From Spinacia oleracea (lineage: Eukaryota; Streptophyta; Magnoliopsida; Caryophyllales; Amaranthaceae): 64,000 bases of DNA. Location: contig NC_079491.1 in the NCBI RefSeq assembly GCF_020520425.1, positions 97,619,152 through 97,683,151 of the forward strand. The letters run 5' to 3'. The notes under the pieces are model-generated. The model saw nothing but the letters and a program-made list of their open reading frames with translations. It had not been told where the DNA came from and made no database searches. The number at the start of each line of letters is the position of its first letter. The stretch's first letter is position 1. Made by a program: the position numbers and the translations under genes. Of this stretch, positions 11,101-21,726 are shown in pieces.

Positions 11101-12138
11101 GAACTCTCCTTCCTCCCCCTAGAACTCTCCTTCCATTTCAAACCCTAGAATTCTATCTCTTTGTTTCGTCCAAATCGTTCAATGGGATTTCGAAAAAGAA
11201 GCTTTGATCTGGTTCCTTCCAACTCCCCTCGTGCCAAAGTATATTTCTATCTCTAAATCTCACCATTTTTTTTGCTTTTCTTTCTCATTTGTTGGATATG
11301 TTAGTCGATTATTTTGAAATAATGTAATGGGTTCATCTCTTTCGATTTTGTGTTAAAGTTTCAACCCCGATCTACAGAGAGATAAAGAGATGGCGGATGA
11401 GAGAGAGGACGTCGAACTCGTACTTTTCTTGAAGTTCTACCTTCACTTCGTCAATTGTGGTAGGGTTTCAATTCTTAAACTCTTTGTTTTCTTCGATTTT
11501 AAGTGATTTATGATGTTTGGCTGATTTGATTTGTTAACTTTTGGGGATTTATTGTTCTTTTTAGTTGTTAATTTGATGTAAAGGGGTTTGTTAATTGAGA
11601 GACTGGATCTGGTAATTTAGGGGTTAGTTTTTTTTAAATGTTTCAGTCGAATTTATTGATTTGGAGTCAAATTGGTTCAGATTATTTGGAATTCACAATA
11701 TGTTTAGTTGTTTGATTTTCCTACGGAAATTTGTCATGATGCAAGCATTTTGTATATGTTTATGATTTAACTTGCTATCAAATAATTGAGTGCAATGAGT
11801 CTCAAATTGTTCAAAAAATTTACCCAAATCTGCAAGAGAAATATTCCGTCTAATCTTATGAAGTATTCCTACAACATTTTTACCGAGACATTTTTTCATG
11901 GGAAGGAACCTGGGTGGAGCCTGGTGTGATTCACTGTTCTAGTCGCTGTAATGATGGATTTGAAACCTAGCAGGTGACCCTTTTTTCTTTGCTTTCTTAT
12001 TCATGTCTGCAACTCTGCATTACCACATTTAAAGGCTAAATTTTTGGTATAGTTCCAAATCAAAGAGAATTACAGGTTAATTCTCTTGGATTGTTGATAT
12101 GCTCATTTGGGAATCTTGCAAGTGATTTTTGTGTGCAG
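11101..12138 (+). other. CACTA interior, leader/intron-like, possible tiny exons
   Basis: A CT-rich stretch with TAGAACTCTCCTTCC repeats and AAACCCTAGAATTC looks like a 5' UTR. Two short open pieces start with ATG and end at GT: 11182-11238 (MGFRKRSFDLVPSNSPRAK, then GTATAT) and 11390-11459 (MADEREDVELV..., then GTAGGG). I do not recognise either. They could be upstream exons of the captured gene or of another fragment. The rest (11460-12138) is T-rich and intron-like. A minus-strand frame at 11693-11899 resembles nothing known. Confidence 0.35.
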
Positions 12139-12278
12139 ATTGTTATTGAATATTCAGAAGAATGGAGTTCACGGATGCTTATAAGCAGACTGGGCCCTGC
12201 TGTTTTTCTCCCAATGCTCGCTACATTGCTGCTGCAGTTGATTATCGTCTGGTGATTCGAGACGCTCGGTCATTTAAG
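12139..12278 (+). pseudogene. WRAP73: Captured WRAP73-like gene, first coding exon
   Basis: A splice acceptor (TGTGTGCAG) precedes 12139. The ATG at 12162 opens 39 codons beginning MEFTDAYKQTGPCCFSPNAR and ending RDARSFK, followed by a GT donor at 12279. This is the N-terminus I recognise from plant WD40 proteins annotated WRAP73/WDR8. The reading continues in phase 0 with the exon at 34768 (VVQLFACLDKISY). The parent protein is a ~460-residue WD40 propeller linked to centrosomes and spindles in animals. This copy is a transposon passenger, and its first intron is now about 22.5 kb because of the Athila insertions. Confidence 0.85.
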
Positions 12279-12694
12279 GTGCTATAGTTGTCAATTTGCT
12301 ATTTTTTTCATTTTCTACTTACTATTTCTAGACTTATGTACTGGAATGTTAGTTTCTCGTTCCCGCAAACTGTTTCTTTGGCTCTATTCTAAGTTCTGAT
12401 CACTTTGTACTTCTTCATTAAAGGTTAAACAAATTGTAAGGATATTGAGAAGTTAGAACTTGGGAACGTTTATGACTTTATAAAGTATCATTTTTGTTAC
12501 TGGTGCTTACTTGTATGGGTGTATAATTACAGTCTTCCACTTAATCTATGTTAACATTTGAGAAGATATGAAAATAGATTGGGTTACAAGACTCTCCCAT
12601 AAATTAAGAGGAGAATTTGGACCACGTACAAGCCTAAGTTCATGCACTTATAGCAGTTGGACCCTGTATACCTTTGTTTATAAAATATTATCTA
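12279..12694 (+). other. Captured WRAP73-like intron 1, left part
   Basis: T-rich, intron-like sequence from the GT donor at 12279 to the Athila TSD. It resumes at 34621 and reaches the acceptor at 34767. The intron without insertions would be about 560 bp. I see no other feature. Confidence 0.7.
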
Positions 12695-12699
12695 TTTAT
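12695..12699. repeat. TSD TTTAT of Athila-like element A (left)
   Basis: TTTAT directly precedes the LTR at 12700 and recurs at 34616-34620 after the LTR ending at 34615. It shows that the first and fourth LTRs of the cluster form a pair. Confidence 0.93.
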
Positions 12700-13064
12700 T
12701 GATATGTGCGTTTTATATAGTGTTTCACCCCCGTCCCTTAGTACTTTTATGCGTCAAATGAGCTCTTAGGAGCCGTTTTTAGTACTAATATGCTTTATTG
12801 AGTGTGCCTTGAGTTTCAGGTTTTGATTATGAGAAATTGGTCTTTTTAAGACCCGTTTCATGTTGATTTAGGCCACTACTCGAGCCCGACGAAGTTCGGG
12901 ACCTTTATCGTCGACTTTCGGGAGCCTTAGATGCTTATGGTTGAGCCCCGAGAGTTAGACTCGGTGATATGGGCGAAGGATGTTGAAGATTGCAAATCGC
13001 CCTGTGAGCTGAGGGCGAAATGCGACCATCGGGCGGAATTAAAAGACTTTTGAAGCTATCTACA

Positions 13065-13185
13065 CGCGCCCGATCGGGCGCAGCTCGCCCGGTCCGGATC
13101 GGGCGCCCATCAGAAGCAATATGGACACTTCGCAAACCGCCCGATCGGGCCGACTATCGAGCACTTCGCCCGATCGGGCGACGCC
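13065..13185. repeat. Palindrome cluster CGCCCGATCGGGCG in LTR A (5')
   Basis: Several perfect or near-perfect copies of the 14-bp palindrome and its core CCCGATCGGG occur within 120 bp, including a longer CGCCCGGTCCGGATCGGGCG-type unit. The cluster ends about 60 bp before the TATA box. The position suggests a promoter-proximal element, but no known factor is implied by sequence alone. Confidence 0.85.
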
Positions 13186-13244
13186 AACCTCTGCAGCTTC
13201 TTCGCGAGTTTTATTTCCGTCTTTTAGGATTAATTTAGGCAAAC

Positions 13245-13252
13245 TATATAAG
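13245..13252 (+). promoter_or_regulatory. TATA box of the element A 5' LTR
   Basis: TATATAAG occurs in CAAACTATATAAGC, at the same place in all four Athila LTRs (also 20777-20784, 31776-31783, 33790-33797). It is the likely core promoter for the genomic RNA. Confidence 0.7.
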
Positions 13253-14080
13253 CTTAGCTCTTATATTTTTAGGAACACCTTTTATTTTAAGTTTTGAACC
13301 TTAGTTTTTTTTCCTTAGCTTATTATTCTCTCAAATTTGTTCCAACACTTAGTTTTATTTTCAATCAAAAATTCAAGCTTTCATTATCCATTGTTCTTCA
13401 ATTAGGTATTGTTTCTTGTTCTAATTTAGTTTATTGCTTTAATCATGTTTTCTATTATGTTAATTGCTTTGTTATTTATTATCATGAGTGAGTAGTTTAA
13501 TTTCTAGGGTTTAGGGGATCCATGAATGCATGATTGGGATTATATGTGGACATGATATTTGGTTGATTGATTATAATTTCTATAGCTTATTATTATTGCT
13601 CGTCAATTCTGTTCGGCCGGACTATTTTGATTTGAGTTTGATTAACCTTAGATTATGCGCCGAGAGGTATAAATCTGATGTTTTTTGGTCTGTGGCTATT
13701 AGATAGGAATTATTTCTAGTACGTAGCGAGAGCCCGCTAGTTGTTCTATCCTAAGGAATTCATAAGATTCGAGAGATGCATGATTTTCTAGTTATGATTG
13801 TTAATTGATTGTTATTGTCCGTTGTCCAATCCCGGTCTGTGTTTATGGTGAACCGCTGCCCTAGATTCTTTTAATATTGTTATTTTCCGATTTGATTATT
13901 TGCCTTAGGTTAATATACAAACCAATCCAACTCTTTGTTACCAGTAGTCTAGATTAGTTAATTAATAGTAGAAGAACGCTGTTTCCCTGTGGATACGATC
14001 CCTGCTTCCCTTGCTATATTTTTAGTTGGTGAACGTTAGGTTTATCTTTGATAGGAGTGCGATTTAGCTTGTCAAATTTT

Positions 14081-14098
14081 TTGCGCCGTTGCCGGGGA
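14081..14098 (+). other. Primer-binding site of element A (tRNA-Asp, one mismatch)
   Basis: TTGCGCCGTTGCCGGGGA differs at its second base from the perfect TGGCGCCGTTGCCGGGGA of element B, which complements the 3' end of plant tRNA-Asp. The mismatch lies at the priming end and may lower its use. Confidence 0.88.
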
Positions 14099-14214
14099 AA
14101 CGATTTTATTTTCTGTTATTAGTTGTTTTTCCTAGATTATTGTTTGTTACTTCTCAAGGGACTCCCGTTCCTTGAGACCGGATCTCACGACTGTTTTCTA
14201 GTTTTTGCTTGTTT

Positions 14215-16839
14215 ATGCCCAGGACTGTCCATACCAGCGATCTGACTTCGTTCGATCCTGAACCTGAATGGACCTTTCGTAGACGGCGTAGATTCGTTGA
14301 ACAGTTGAGAGACTATTCTAACTCTGAATCCGACTATCTGATTAGCAATCTATTCCATACAGATTCAGAGATGGGTGACCAAGCACCACCACCGCCACCC
14401 CCACTTGTGCCAAGGCTTATAGACTACTCTAAACCAAGTCTGCCTATGCTTCCCAAGGAAATCATGCCTTCCATTGCGGTCGAGAATTTCAAGATCGAAC
14501 CCCAGCTGATAAACATGATTGAGAGACACCAATTCGGTGGGGAAAAGGGTGAAGATCCTAATCTCCATATTCAGTCTTTCCTTCAGTATTGTGCCACCAT
14601 TAAGCAGAAGCATTTAACACCGGAGCAGACTATGGAGATTCTCTTTCCATTTTCATTGAGTGGGAAGGCAAAGCTATGGATTAATAGTCTCAACCGCGCA
14701 GCTATGAAAATCACCGATTGGAATTCTTTGGCCCTTGCATTCTATGTTAAATATTTCCCACCTGAGAAGACAACTCGTCTAAGGGGTCAGATATTAGGTA
14801 TCTCTCAACAAGCAGATGAGAGTTTGTTCGAGGTTTGGGAAAGATTAAAGGACTTGCAAAGAGAGTGCCCACACCATGGTTTGGATGACTGGTTCCTGGT
14901 TCAACAGTTCTATAATGGTCTGGGTAATGAGTCTAGGTGTCTTTTGGATTCCGCTGCCAGTGGGAGATTTATGCAACTGGAGGTGCCTAGAGCTTTAGAG
15001 GTGACTGAGGAGATGTCCATACATAGTGCCCAATATGGGAATCCTAGAGGTTTTGCCGATCGGGGTGTTAAGCATGAGATGAATTCTATTGAACAGCTTA
15101 CTGCTCAGCTAACTGCCCTACATCACAAGCTAGATAATATACAGATCGCATCCTCCCAATCCACCCAACATGCTAGTGTCGCTGCAATGAGTGCCCAATC
15201 TGTCAATGTCTGTAATAGTTGTGGGATGCAAGGCCATTATGCACAAGAATGCCAGAGCTCTATCAAACAATGCAATGCATTCCAATCCTACAAGCAGAAC
15301 AATCCGTACTCCAACTCTTACAACAAGGGGTATAAAAACAACCCCCTACTATCATATAGGAGTACTAATGTCCAGAACCCCCATCAGATTCAACACCCTA
15401 CACCACCACAACAATAGTACCAACCGCGGAGTAACTACAACCCGCAGCCTAGTGGACCACCTGGTTTTCCTCCACAACCTCAACCCACACAACCTGATCC
15501 CATGCTTGTAGAGATGAGGAATATGATGTTGGAATTGCAGAGATCTCTGAGCGAAAAGGATGCCAAAATCGATGCCCTCACTGCTCATAACAAGATCATG
15601 GATAAACAGTTAGCACAAATGGCTACTACTCTTGCAGAAAGATCCAAAGGTCAACTCCCTTCACATCCTGTGACTAGAGAGTCTGTAAATGCTGTCACTT
15701 TGCGGAGTGGATATGAGTATGATGGCCCGCCTATGACCATTGAAGAAGAGGTTGAAGTATCTGTCAGTGGTACTGTGCCAAGAGAAAGTGAAAAGGTGGT
15801 CAAGGAGAAGGAAGCTGACACAAGGGTTGAGAAGAAAGTTGAGATACAAGTTCCACCTATCAAACTTCCCTTCCCTCACCGTCAGCTAAAGAACAAGCTA
15901 GACAAGCAGTTTGGTAAGTTCTTAGAAGTGGTAAAGAATCTGCAGGTAACAGTCCCCTTCACTGAATTAATTACTCAAGTACCTGCATATGCTAAATACA
16001 TGAAAGACATCTTGACTAGGAAGAGAGCATTCAGTGAGGTGGAGACTGTTGCATTTACTAAAGAATGTAGTGCCTTACTACAGAATAAGTCTCCACCCAA
16101 GTTGAAGGACCCTGGGAGTTTCTTTATCCCGTGTAATATTGGCAACCTCTTTATTGACAAAGCCTTATGTGATTTAGGTGCCAGTGTTAGTGTCATGCCC
16201 CTGTCTGTATGTACTAAGTTGAACATGGGTGATTTAAAAGTTACCAACATAACTCTGCAAATGGCTGATAGATCTGTAAAATACCCCCTAGGTGTTCTAG
16301 AAGATGTGCCTGTTAGAGTAGGTAAATTTTTTATCCCTGTTGATTTTGTTGTGTTGTACATGGAAGAGGACAGGCAGATTCCTATTATTCTAGGTCGACC
16401 TTTCCTACACACTGCAGGGGCAATCATAGATGTCAAGAATGGCAAGCTGACCTTAAATGTGGGGGATGACAAGGTTACTTTCAATTTAACCCATGTTGCT
16501 AAGAGCCCTATGGTAGAGGAGTCATGTTTGGGAGTCAATGTTTCTAGTGATCATTTTAATACTAAATTGACTCATACTAACTCCAACAATCCTTCGGAAA
16601 AAGAGCATGTTTCAAATTGTTTTGCAGGTGGAGGTAATCGGAGTATGAACTTTTCGGCATGGGTTCGAAGGGAAGCACGATTTGATGATGGTGAGACCCG
16701 AAAGGTCGAAAGCTCGGAGAACGGTGGGCACCGCATTCATGATCGAGGTCGTGGTCTATCACTTCCCGCGCCACATAGCTCATCCAAGGCAATTGATTTG
16801 ACACCAGATGGCACCATCTTTGGTGCCCCCATTCGATGA
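14215..16839 (+). pseudogene. Element A gag-protease with unrelated C-terminal extension, one in-frame TAG
   Basis: The first ATG in frame is at 14215 (MPRTVHTSDL). An Athila-type gag core follows ([47 protein letters not shown]), then a CCHC knuckle CNSCGMQGHYAQEC. A single TAG lies at 15415-15417 and the same frame then continues. The protease has the DLGAS active-site motif (about 16173) and [15 protein letters not shown]. After KVTFNLTHVAKSP (about 16510) homology with element B pol stops. The last ~110 codons (NFSAWVRREARFDDGE, TIFGAPIR) are unrelated to RT and unknown to me. A read-through or repaired product would be a gag-PR polyprotein without polymerase. Confidence 0.88.
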
Positions 16840-17769
16840 GTTGTCGTGGCTCTCATCCCCTTCCTTTCGTTGTCTGTGCATAAACTGAGATTGTGTAATG
16901 GGGACATTACACCAATCTAATAGGGGATGAGTACTTAACTATCCATTTATTGCTTTCCGTAGTGTACTTTATGCTTTCGTTTTGTGTGTTTTAGTATAAT
17001 TTTTGATCAAGTGTGTGATTCAGTGTAGTCTTTGGTGTTGGAGACGCGAGATGAGGGTATTTTACGGTTTTGGTGTTTAATGTTATGCAGGTCTAAGGCT
17101 CCAAGCTCGAAAAAGTTGAATTTAAGCTGAAACGGAGCAGCCTGAGTTTCGCCCGATCAGCATCGGGCGAGGAGCGCCCGATCGGGCGCGTGTCGATTCA
17201 AAGGAAAATTTGGGAAATCGCCCGACCGGGCGAAAGTGGCCCGATCGACACAAAAAGCGAGTGAAATGCCCGATCGGGCGAACTTCCGCCCGATCGGGCG
17301 GTTGGTGATGACGTCATTCCAAGGATAGGGAAGGATGCTAGGCTGGAAAAAGTCGAAATAAATGGGTTTCGCGAATCGCCCGACCCGCATCGGGCGAGGT
17401 GCGCCCGATCGGGCGCGCACAGATTCAAGGAAATTAATCAAAAACCGCCCGATCGGGCGAGCTGTTGCCCGATCGGGCGAAATGCGATTTCAGCGATTAA
17501 GAAGCACGGGCTGCTCACCTTCCTCATTCTTTTCTTCATCTTCAACCTTATTTTCTCTCTCTTCCTCCATTAAACCCCAACTCTCACAAACTTCAATCCC
17601 TCATATCTCCCTCAAATCTCCACCAAATTCAACACTCTTTACATCAAAATCTTTTCCTCATCATCCTCTACAACCTATACCCAACAAATTTAAGTTTACT
17701 CCACTCTCCACCAAACCCCCAAATTCAACCAAAAAACTCAAAACACCACCAAAAATTCAGATTTTCACC
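16840..17769 (+). other. Element A spacer between gag-PR and second ORF, with palindrome array
   Basis: The first 250 bp hold a TGTAATG/CATTACA inverted repeat near 16895-16912 and T-rich sequence. A TTATGCAG acceptor-like site at about 17080-17090 matches a site at the same place in element B. The array of CGCCCGATCGGGCG-type palindromes runs from about 17150 to 17485. A CT-rich leader follows up to the ATG at 17770. An upstream frame (from 17362) stays open into the second ORF but consists of palindrome-encoded residues, so I do not count it as coding. Confidence 0.75.
17150..17485. repeat. Palindrome array in the A spacer
   Basis: At least six clear GCCCGATCGGGC cores and several variants occur, some arranged as a pair: a longer interrupted palindrome (CGCCCGACCCGCATCGGGCG) followed by AGGTG and a CGCCCGATCGGGCG copy. 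The same paired arrangement occurs twice in element B. Confidence 0.88.
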
Positions 17770-19221
17770 ATGGCTAACCGACCAAGGAGGAGTTGCACCA
17801 CACAACCAAGGAACCAACATGAGGCTTCCACAAGCCGAGCTCGGGAGCCGACACCACCACCTCCACCTCCCCAATTCGAAGCCGATGAGGACTTCCCGGA
17901 TGTCATCTTTGCTACGGAGTGGCAACGAGACAGATTCATCCACCTCAAGAAGAGGGAGGTAATACCCACTCGTTTTATTTGTCAAAGGTCTTTGCATGCA
18001 ATGGGTATTGAGAGTGATGTAAAACGTCTTTTTCATGGTGTCGATATGAAGGATATGTATAGTATGTTGCGTCTCACCTTTAGGCGTATAACTTTGGAAT
18101 TTCTGAGTTCGTTGGCTTTGCGTAGAGATGGTTATAGAACTGTGTCGGCGGTTCAGTTTCGCTTGATGAACCGTAATGTTACCATGAGTATAGCTGATTT
18201 CGGTGGGATTTTTGGTTTGTCCACCGCCTATAGTAGGAAACCTGGTAGTGCACATAACAACTGTACAATGTGGGGAAAGCTGACGGGTAATGATAATCCC
18301 GGTAGTATGCAACACTTGCATGCTTCCAAAATACAACACCCCGTCCCTATTGTTTTCTACCGGTTTCTGGGGTTCACAATTTTTGGTAGAGAGGAGAACC
18401 AAAATGTTAGGAGTACTGAGCTAGAAATTTTAGGTGGCTATGTTTTAGAAGGGGAAGAGAGGTATAAAATGAACCTAGCACATCATATGGCCTCCCAACT
18501 CTTTTCTATAGCCACTAGTACGCACACTACTCGCATTACCGTTGGTGGGTTGATCACCCACATTGCCATGGCCACAGTTAACTTTGTTGAGGCTAACCAA
18601 ACCCCGGTTTTGGGTAGCAACTTACTTGATTTGGCCTACTTTGCTGGACTTCGTCGCCTACAGGGGGAGCATGGGTTGTTTAGGCCGGGTGCCATGTGGT
18701 GGGTGTTCGAGGGTAACAGGCTTTTTACTTTACCTGACCCTCAGGGCCGCACCCATTTCAGAGCCGGCCAAGCTCATTATTTATATACTAGATTTGAGGA
18801 TGAGCCGCAGCCTAACCCGCAGCCCCAGCCTGACCCACAGCCAGAGCCCCACCAGTCCGAGCCTGAGCCTCGCACCTACTTTAGGAGGGGACGTCGACGG
18901 GATGAGGGGAGGCCACAGGATAGGCCTGCACTAGAGGAGGAGCAGGGGTCCATTCATGAGAGGTTGGGCAGACTTGAGCTCGGTTTCCATGAGTTCGCGG
19001 CTTATCACCAGAGGACCATGTTCCCTTTCTATGATCAGTATGTCAGGCAGGGCTACATTGCCCCAGATGCTCAGCACCCTTCCTGGTTTACCTATCATGC
19101 GGAGGGATATGGAGCTCCCGGTGCCATGGGTACTTTCACACCCACCCACTACGGTGGGTTTGGAGCAGGCACTAGCGGTTTTGGCGGTCGGGGAGGTGAT
19201 GATGGCCAAGGCCATCAGTGA
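17770..19221 (+). CDS. Athila ORF-1-like protein of element A (so-called env-position ORF)
   Basis: The frame from the ATG at 17770 is intact for 483 codons. It begins MANRPRRSCTTQPRNQHEAS, has a proline run, then a conserved core (PTRFICQRSLHAMGIE, MLRLTFRRITLEFL, RDGYRTVSAVQFRLMNR, DFGGIFGLSTAYSRKP, GGLITHIAMATVNF) resembling the ATHILA ORF-1 family. A PQPDPQPEP repeat region and a glycine/aspartate-rich tail follow. It is closely similar to the ORF at 28100 in element B. I see no signal peptide, transmembrane helix or furin-like site, so position alone suggests env. Its function is unknown. It is open although the same element has lost its polymerase. Confidence 0.85.
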   Translation: MANRPRRSCTTQPRNQHEASTSRAREPTPPPPPPQFEADEDFPDVIFATEWQRDRFIHLKKREVIPTRFICQRSLHAMGIESDVKRLFHGVDMKDMYSMLRLTFRRITLEFLSSLALRRDGYRTVSAVQFRLMNRNVTMSIADFGGIFGLSTAYSRKPGSAHNNCTMWGKLTGNDNPGSMQHLHASKIQHPVPIVFYRFLGFTIFGREENQNVRSTELEILGGYVLEGEERYKMNLAHHMASQLFSIATSTHTTRITVGGLITHIAMATVNFVEANQTPVLGSNLLDLAYFAGLRRLQGEHGLFRPGAMWWVFEGNRLFTLPDPQGRTHFRAGQAHYLYTRFEDEPQPNPQPQPDPQPEPHQSEPEPRTYFRRGRRRDEGRPQDRPALEEEQGSIHERLGRLELGFHEFAAYHQRTMFPFYDQYVRQGYIAPDAQHPSWFTYHAEGYGAPGAMGTFTPTHYGGFGAGTSGFGGRGGDDGQGHQ

Positions 19222-20186
19222 TGCTGAGGAGGATCGAGATGGTTCGATACCCTTTGAGCCAATGAGGACATTGTTTGATTTAGCTCGGGGGGGTGTTTCA
19301 CTCACTTGTACATATTAGGTATGTTTTTCCTTTTATTTTTGCATTTACTTATTTTTGTGTTCTTATTTTGGTGTGTTTAATGTTTACTAGAGTAGTTTAT
19401 TGCTTTGAAAAAAAAATACAAAAATACGTTCCGATGAATACAATATCATGCTTCCCTGTGCCCCTTGAACGAAAATTGTTTTGATTCTTGGTATTTGATG
19501 ATGGGCAATGTAGATGTGTTAGCCATGATTTGATATTTGATTGCTTTGATACCTTAACATGAGTCAACTTCGACTAACTATTTGTGGAGTTGGTGCTCGA
19601 CTAGTTGACTTGGTTAGGATGTGTGATAGCTTCCTGGTGTGTCATTGATTTTGAGTATTGGTTTGCAACTGTTAGTAGTGTTTTATGACTCATATACATG
19701 CACATTGTGGAGGACGAAGGCATTTTTTCTATTTAGGTAGCCTTCAGATGAATATAGATACATTTTTTCCCTCTTTTTCTACCCATGTTGTGCTTGTGCC
19801 TTTTATTCGGTGACTAACCACATTACAAACCCATGAATTCCCCATTGGTTACTGGTCCCGAGCCTAGCTTGGGGGAGCTTATAGTAGTGAGGTGATGGAG
19901 TTGTAGTGTGGTGTATTTTTTGAGCATTTTGAGTGTGGAAAAAGGAGTTCGTCTCATCATGGTTTTTGTTGAAAATGAGTTGAAAATGGAAGAGATGAAA
20001 GAACAAAATAAATGTGAAGGTTTCTAAAAGAAAAAAAAAAAAAAGAGAGATTGAAAAAGAAAAGAAAGAGAAAGAAATCTATTACTCCCATAAAGAGTTC
20101 AAAGCATTGTTTCAATCAAGTTTTGCAAATTCATTATTCTTAGGAGTGATTGGTTATAATTGTGAAAAAGGCAAGAAAGTATGGTG
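19222..20186 (+). other. Element A 3' untranslated region, first part
   Basis: Non-coding and colinear with 29564-30570 of element B. It contains A-rich runs (about 19409-19425, 20028-20045) and an internal PPT-like GCCTAGCTTGGGGGAGCT at about 19862-19879. It stops at the TTGGT target site of element B and resumes at 32612. Confidence 0.8.
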
Positions 20187-20191
20187 TTGGT
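20187..20191. repeat. TSD TTGGT of element B (left)
   Basis: TTGGT before the LTR at 20192 is repeated at 32607-32611 after the LTR ending at 32606. The flanks join into one continuous 3' UTR of element A. Confidence 0.95.
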
Positions 20192-20557
20192 TGATATATG
20201 CGTTTTATATAGAGTTTTTACCCCCGTCCCTTAGTACTTTTATGTATCAAACGTGCTCTTAGGAGCCGTTTCTAGTACTAATGTGTGTTATTGAGTGTGC
20301 CTTGAGTTTCAGGTTTGATTATGAGAAATTGGTCGTTTTAGATCCGTTTCATTGTTAATCAAGGCCACTATATGAGTCCGAGAAATTCGGGACCTCCATC
20401 GTCGACTTTCGGGAGCCTTAGATGCTTATGGTTGAGCCCTGGGAGTTAGACTTGGTGATATGGGCGAGATACATTGAAGATTGCAAATCGCCCTGGAAGC
20501 TGAGGGCGAAATGCAACCATCGGGCGTAATTATAAGCAAGCCAAGTTCATCAACGCG

Positions 20558-20717
20558 CGCCCGATCGGGCGCAGCTCGCCCGATCCGGATCGGGCGGTCA
20601 ATTTGGAGGCTTTGTGGAGATTTCGCAATCCGCCCGATTGGGCGGATTTTGGCCCGATCGGGCCGACTATCGAGTGATTCGCCTGATTGGGCGAAGTGTC
20701 GCCCGATCGGGCGACGC
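20558..20717. repeat. Palindrome cluster in the 5' LTR of element B
   Basis: Copies of CCCGATCGGG and the longer CGCCCGATCCGGATCGGGCG alternate over 160 bp. Several are damaged by transitions (CCCGATTGGG, CCTGATTGGG) that are intact in the 3' LTR at about 31557-31716. Confidence 0.88.
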
Positions 20718-20776
20718 CAACCTCCAGCAGTTTTTCGCGTTTTTAATTCCGTTTTTAGGCCTTATTTTGGCAAAAC

Positions 20777-20784
20777 TATATAAG
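20777..20784 (+). promoter_or_regulatory. TATA box of the element B 5' LTR
   Basis: TATATAAG lies about 60 bp downstream of the palindrome cluster, in the same position as in the other Athila LTRs. Confidence 0.7.
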
Positions 20785-21612
20785 CAAAGTTGTTTTATTT
20801 TTTAGGATCATCTTATTTTCCAGCACTAAACCCTTAGTTTATTTTTCTAAGTTTTATTTCCTCTCTACATTAATTCAAACACTTTGTTCGATTTATATAA
20901 AAACACAAGCTTTCAATTTCCATTGTTCGAGAATTAGGTACTGCTTCTTACTTTAATTTATTCTATTGCTTTGATCATGTTTTCTATTATGTTAATCGCT
21001 TTGTTATTAGTTATCATGAGTGAGTAGTTTAATTTCTAGGGTTTAGGGGATCCATGAATGCATGATTGGGATTATATGTGGACTTGATTATTTGATTGAT
21101 TGATTATAATTTCTATAGCTTATTATTATTGCTCATCAATTCTGTTCGGCCGGACTATGTTGATTTGAGTTTGATTAACCTTAGATTATGCGCCGAGAGG
21201 TATAAATCTGATGTTTTTGGTCTGTGGCTATTAGATAGGAATTATTTCTAGTACGTAGCGAGAGCCCGCTAGTTGTTCTATCCTAAGGAATTCATAAGAT
21301 TCGAGAGATGCATGTTTTCCTAGTTATGATTGTTAATTAATTGTTATTGTCCGTTGTCCAATCCCGGTCTGCATTTATGGTGAACCGCTGCCCTAGATTC
21401 CCTTAATATTGTTATATTCCAGTTTGATTATTTGCCTTAGCTTAATATACAAACCAATCCAATTCTTTGTTACCAGTAGTCTAGATTAGTTAATTAATAG
21501 TAGAAAGAACATTGTTTCCCTGTGGATACGATCCCTGCTTCCCTTTCTATATTATTAGTTGGTGAACGTTAGGTTTATCTTTGATAGGAGTGCGATTTAG
21601 CCTGTCAAATTT

Positions 21613-21630
21613 TGGCGCCGTTGCCGGGGA
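21613..21630 (+). other. Primer-binding site of element B (tRNA-Asp)
   Basis: TGGCGCCGTTGCCGGGGA is a perfect complement of the 3' end of plant tRNA-Asp. It starts 5 nt after the LTR. Confidence 0.95.
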
Positions 21631-21726
21631 AACGGTTTTATTTTCTGTTGTTGATTGATTATCCTAGATTATTGTTTGTTACTACTCAAGGAACTCACGT
21701 TCCTTGAGACCGGATCTCACATAGAG

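Larger units (their letters stand above)
12700..14074 (+). repeat. 5' LTR of element A
   Basis: It begins TGATATGTGCG and ends CTTGTCA. It contains the palindromic CGCCCGATCGGGCG cluster at about 13065-13185, then a TATATAAG box at 13245-13252, then a ~820-bp region (U3 end/R/U5) shared with all four LTRs. One long segment of the palindrome cluster present in the 3' LTR is missing here. Confidence 0.93.
20192..21607 (+). repeat. 5' LTR of element B
   Basis: It begins TGATATATGCG and ends CCTGTCA. The palindrome cluster lies at about 20558-20717, the TATA box at 20777-20784. Many differences from the 3' LTR are C/T or G/A changes inside the CG-rich palindromes. Confidence 0.95.

Noticed and set aside
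17150..17485. CRISPR-like or satellite array
   Set aside because: Palindromes vary in spacing, have no uniform spacers and lie at fixed positions of an LTR retrotransposon in a plant genome.
17362..17769. N-terminal extension of the A second ORF
   Set aside because: The extra codons are translated palindromes and CT-rich leader; element B has no matching open extension and both align from MANR.
12700..21607. Pairing LTR 12700-14074 with LTR 20192-21607 as one element
   Set aside because: Their sequences differ in diagnostic positions, and the TSDs (TTTAT outer, TTGGT inner) show that LTRs 1 and 4 and LTRs 2 and 3 are the true pairs.
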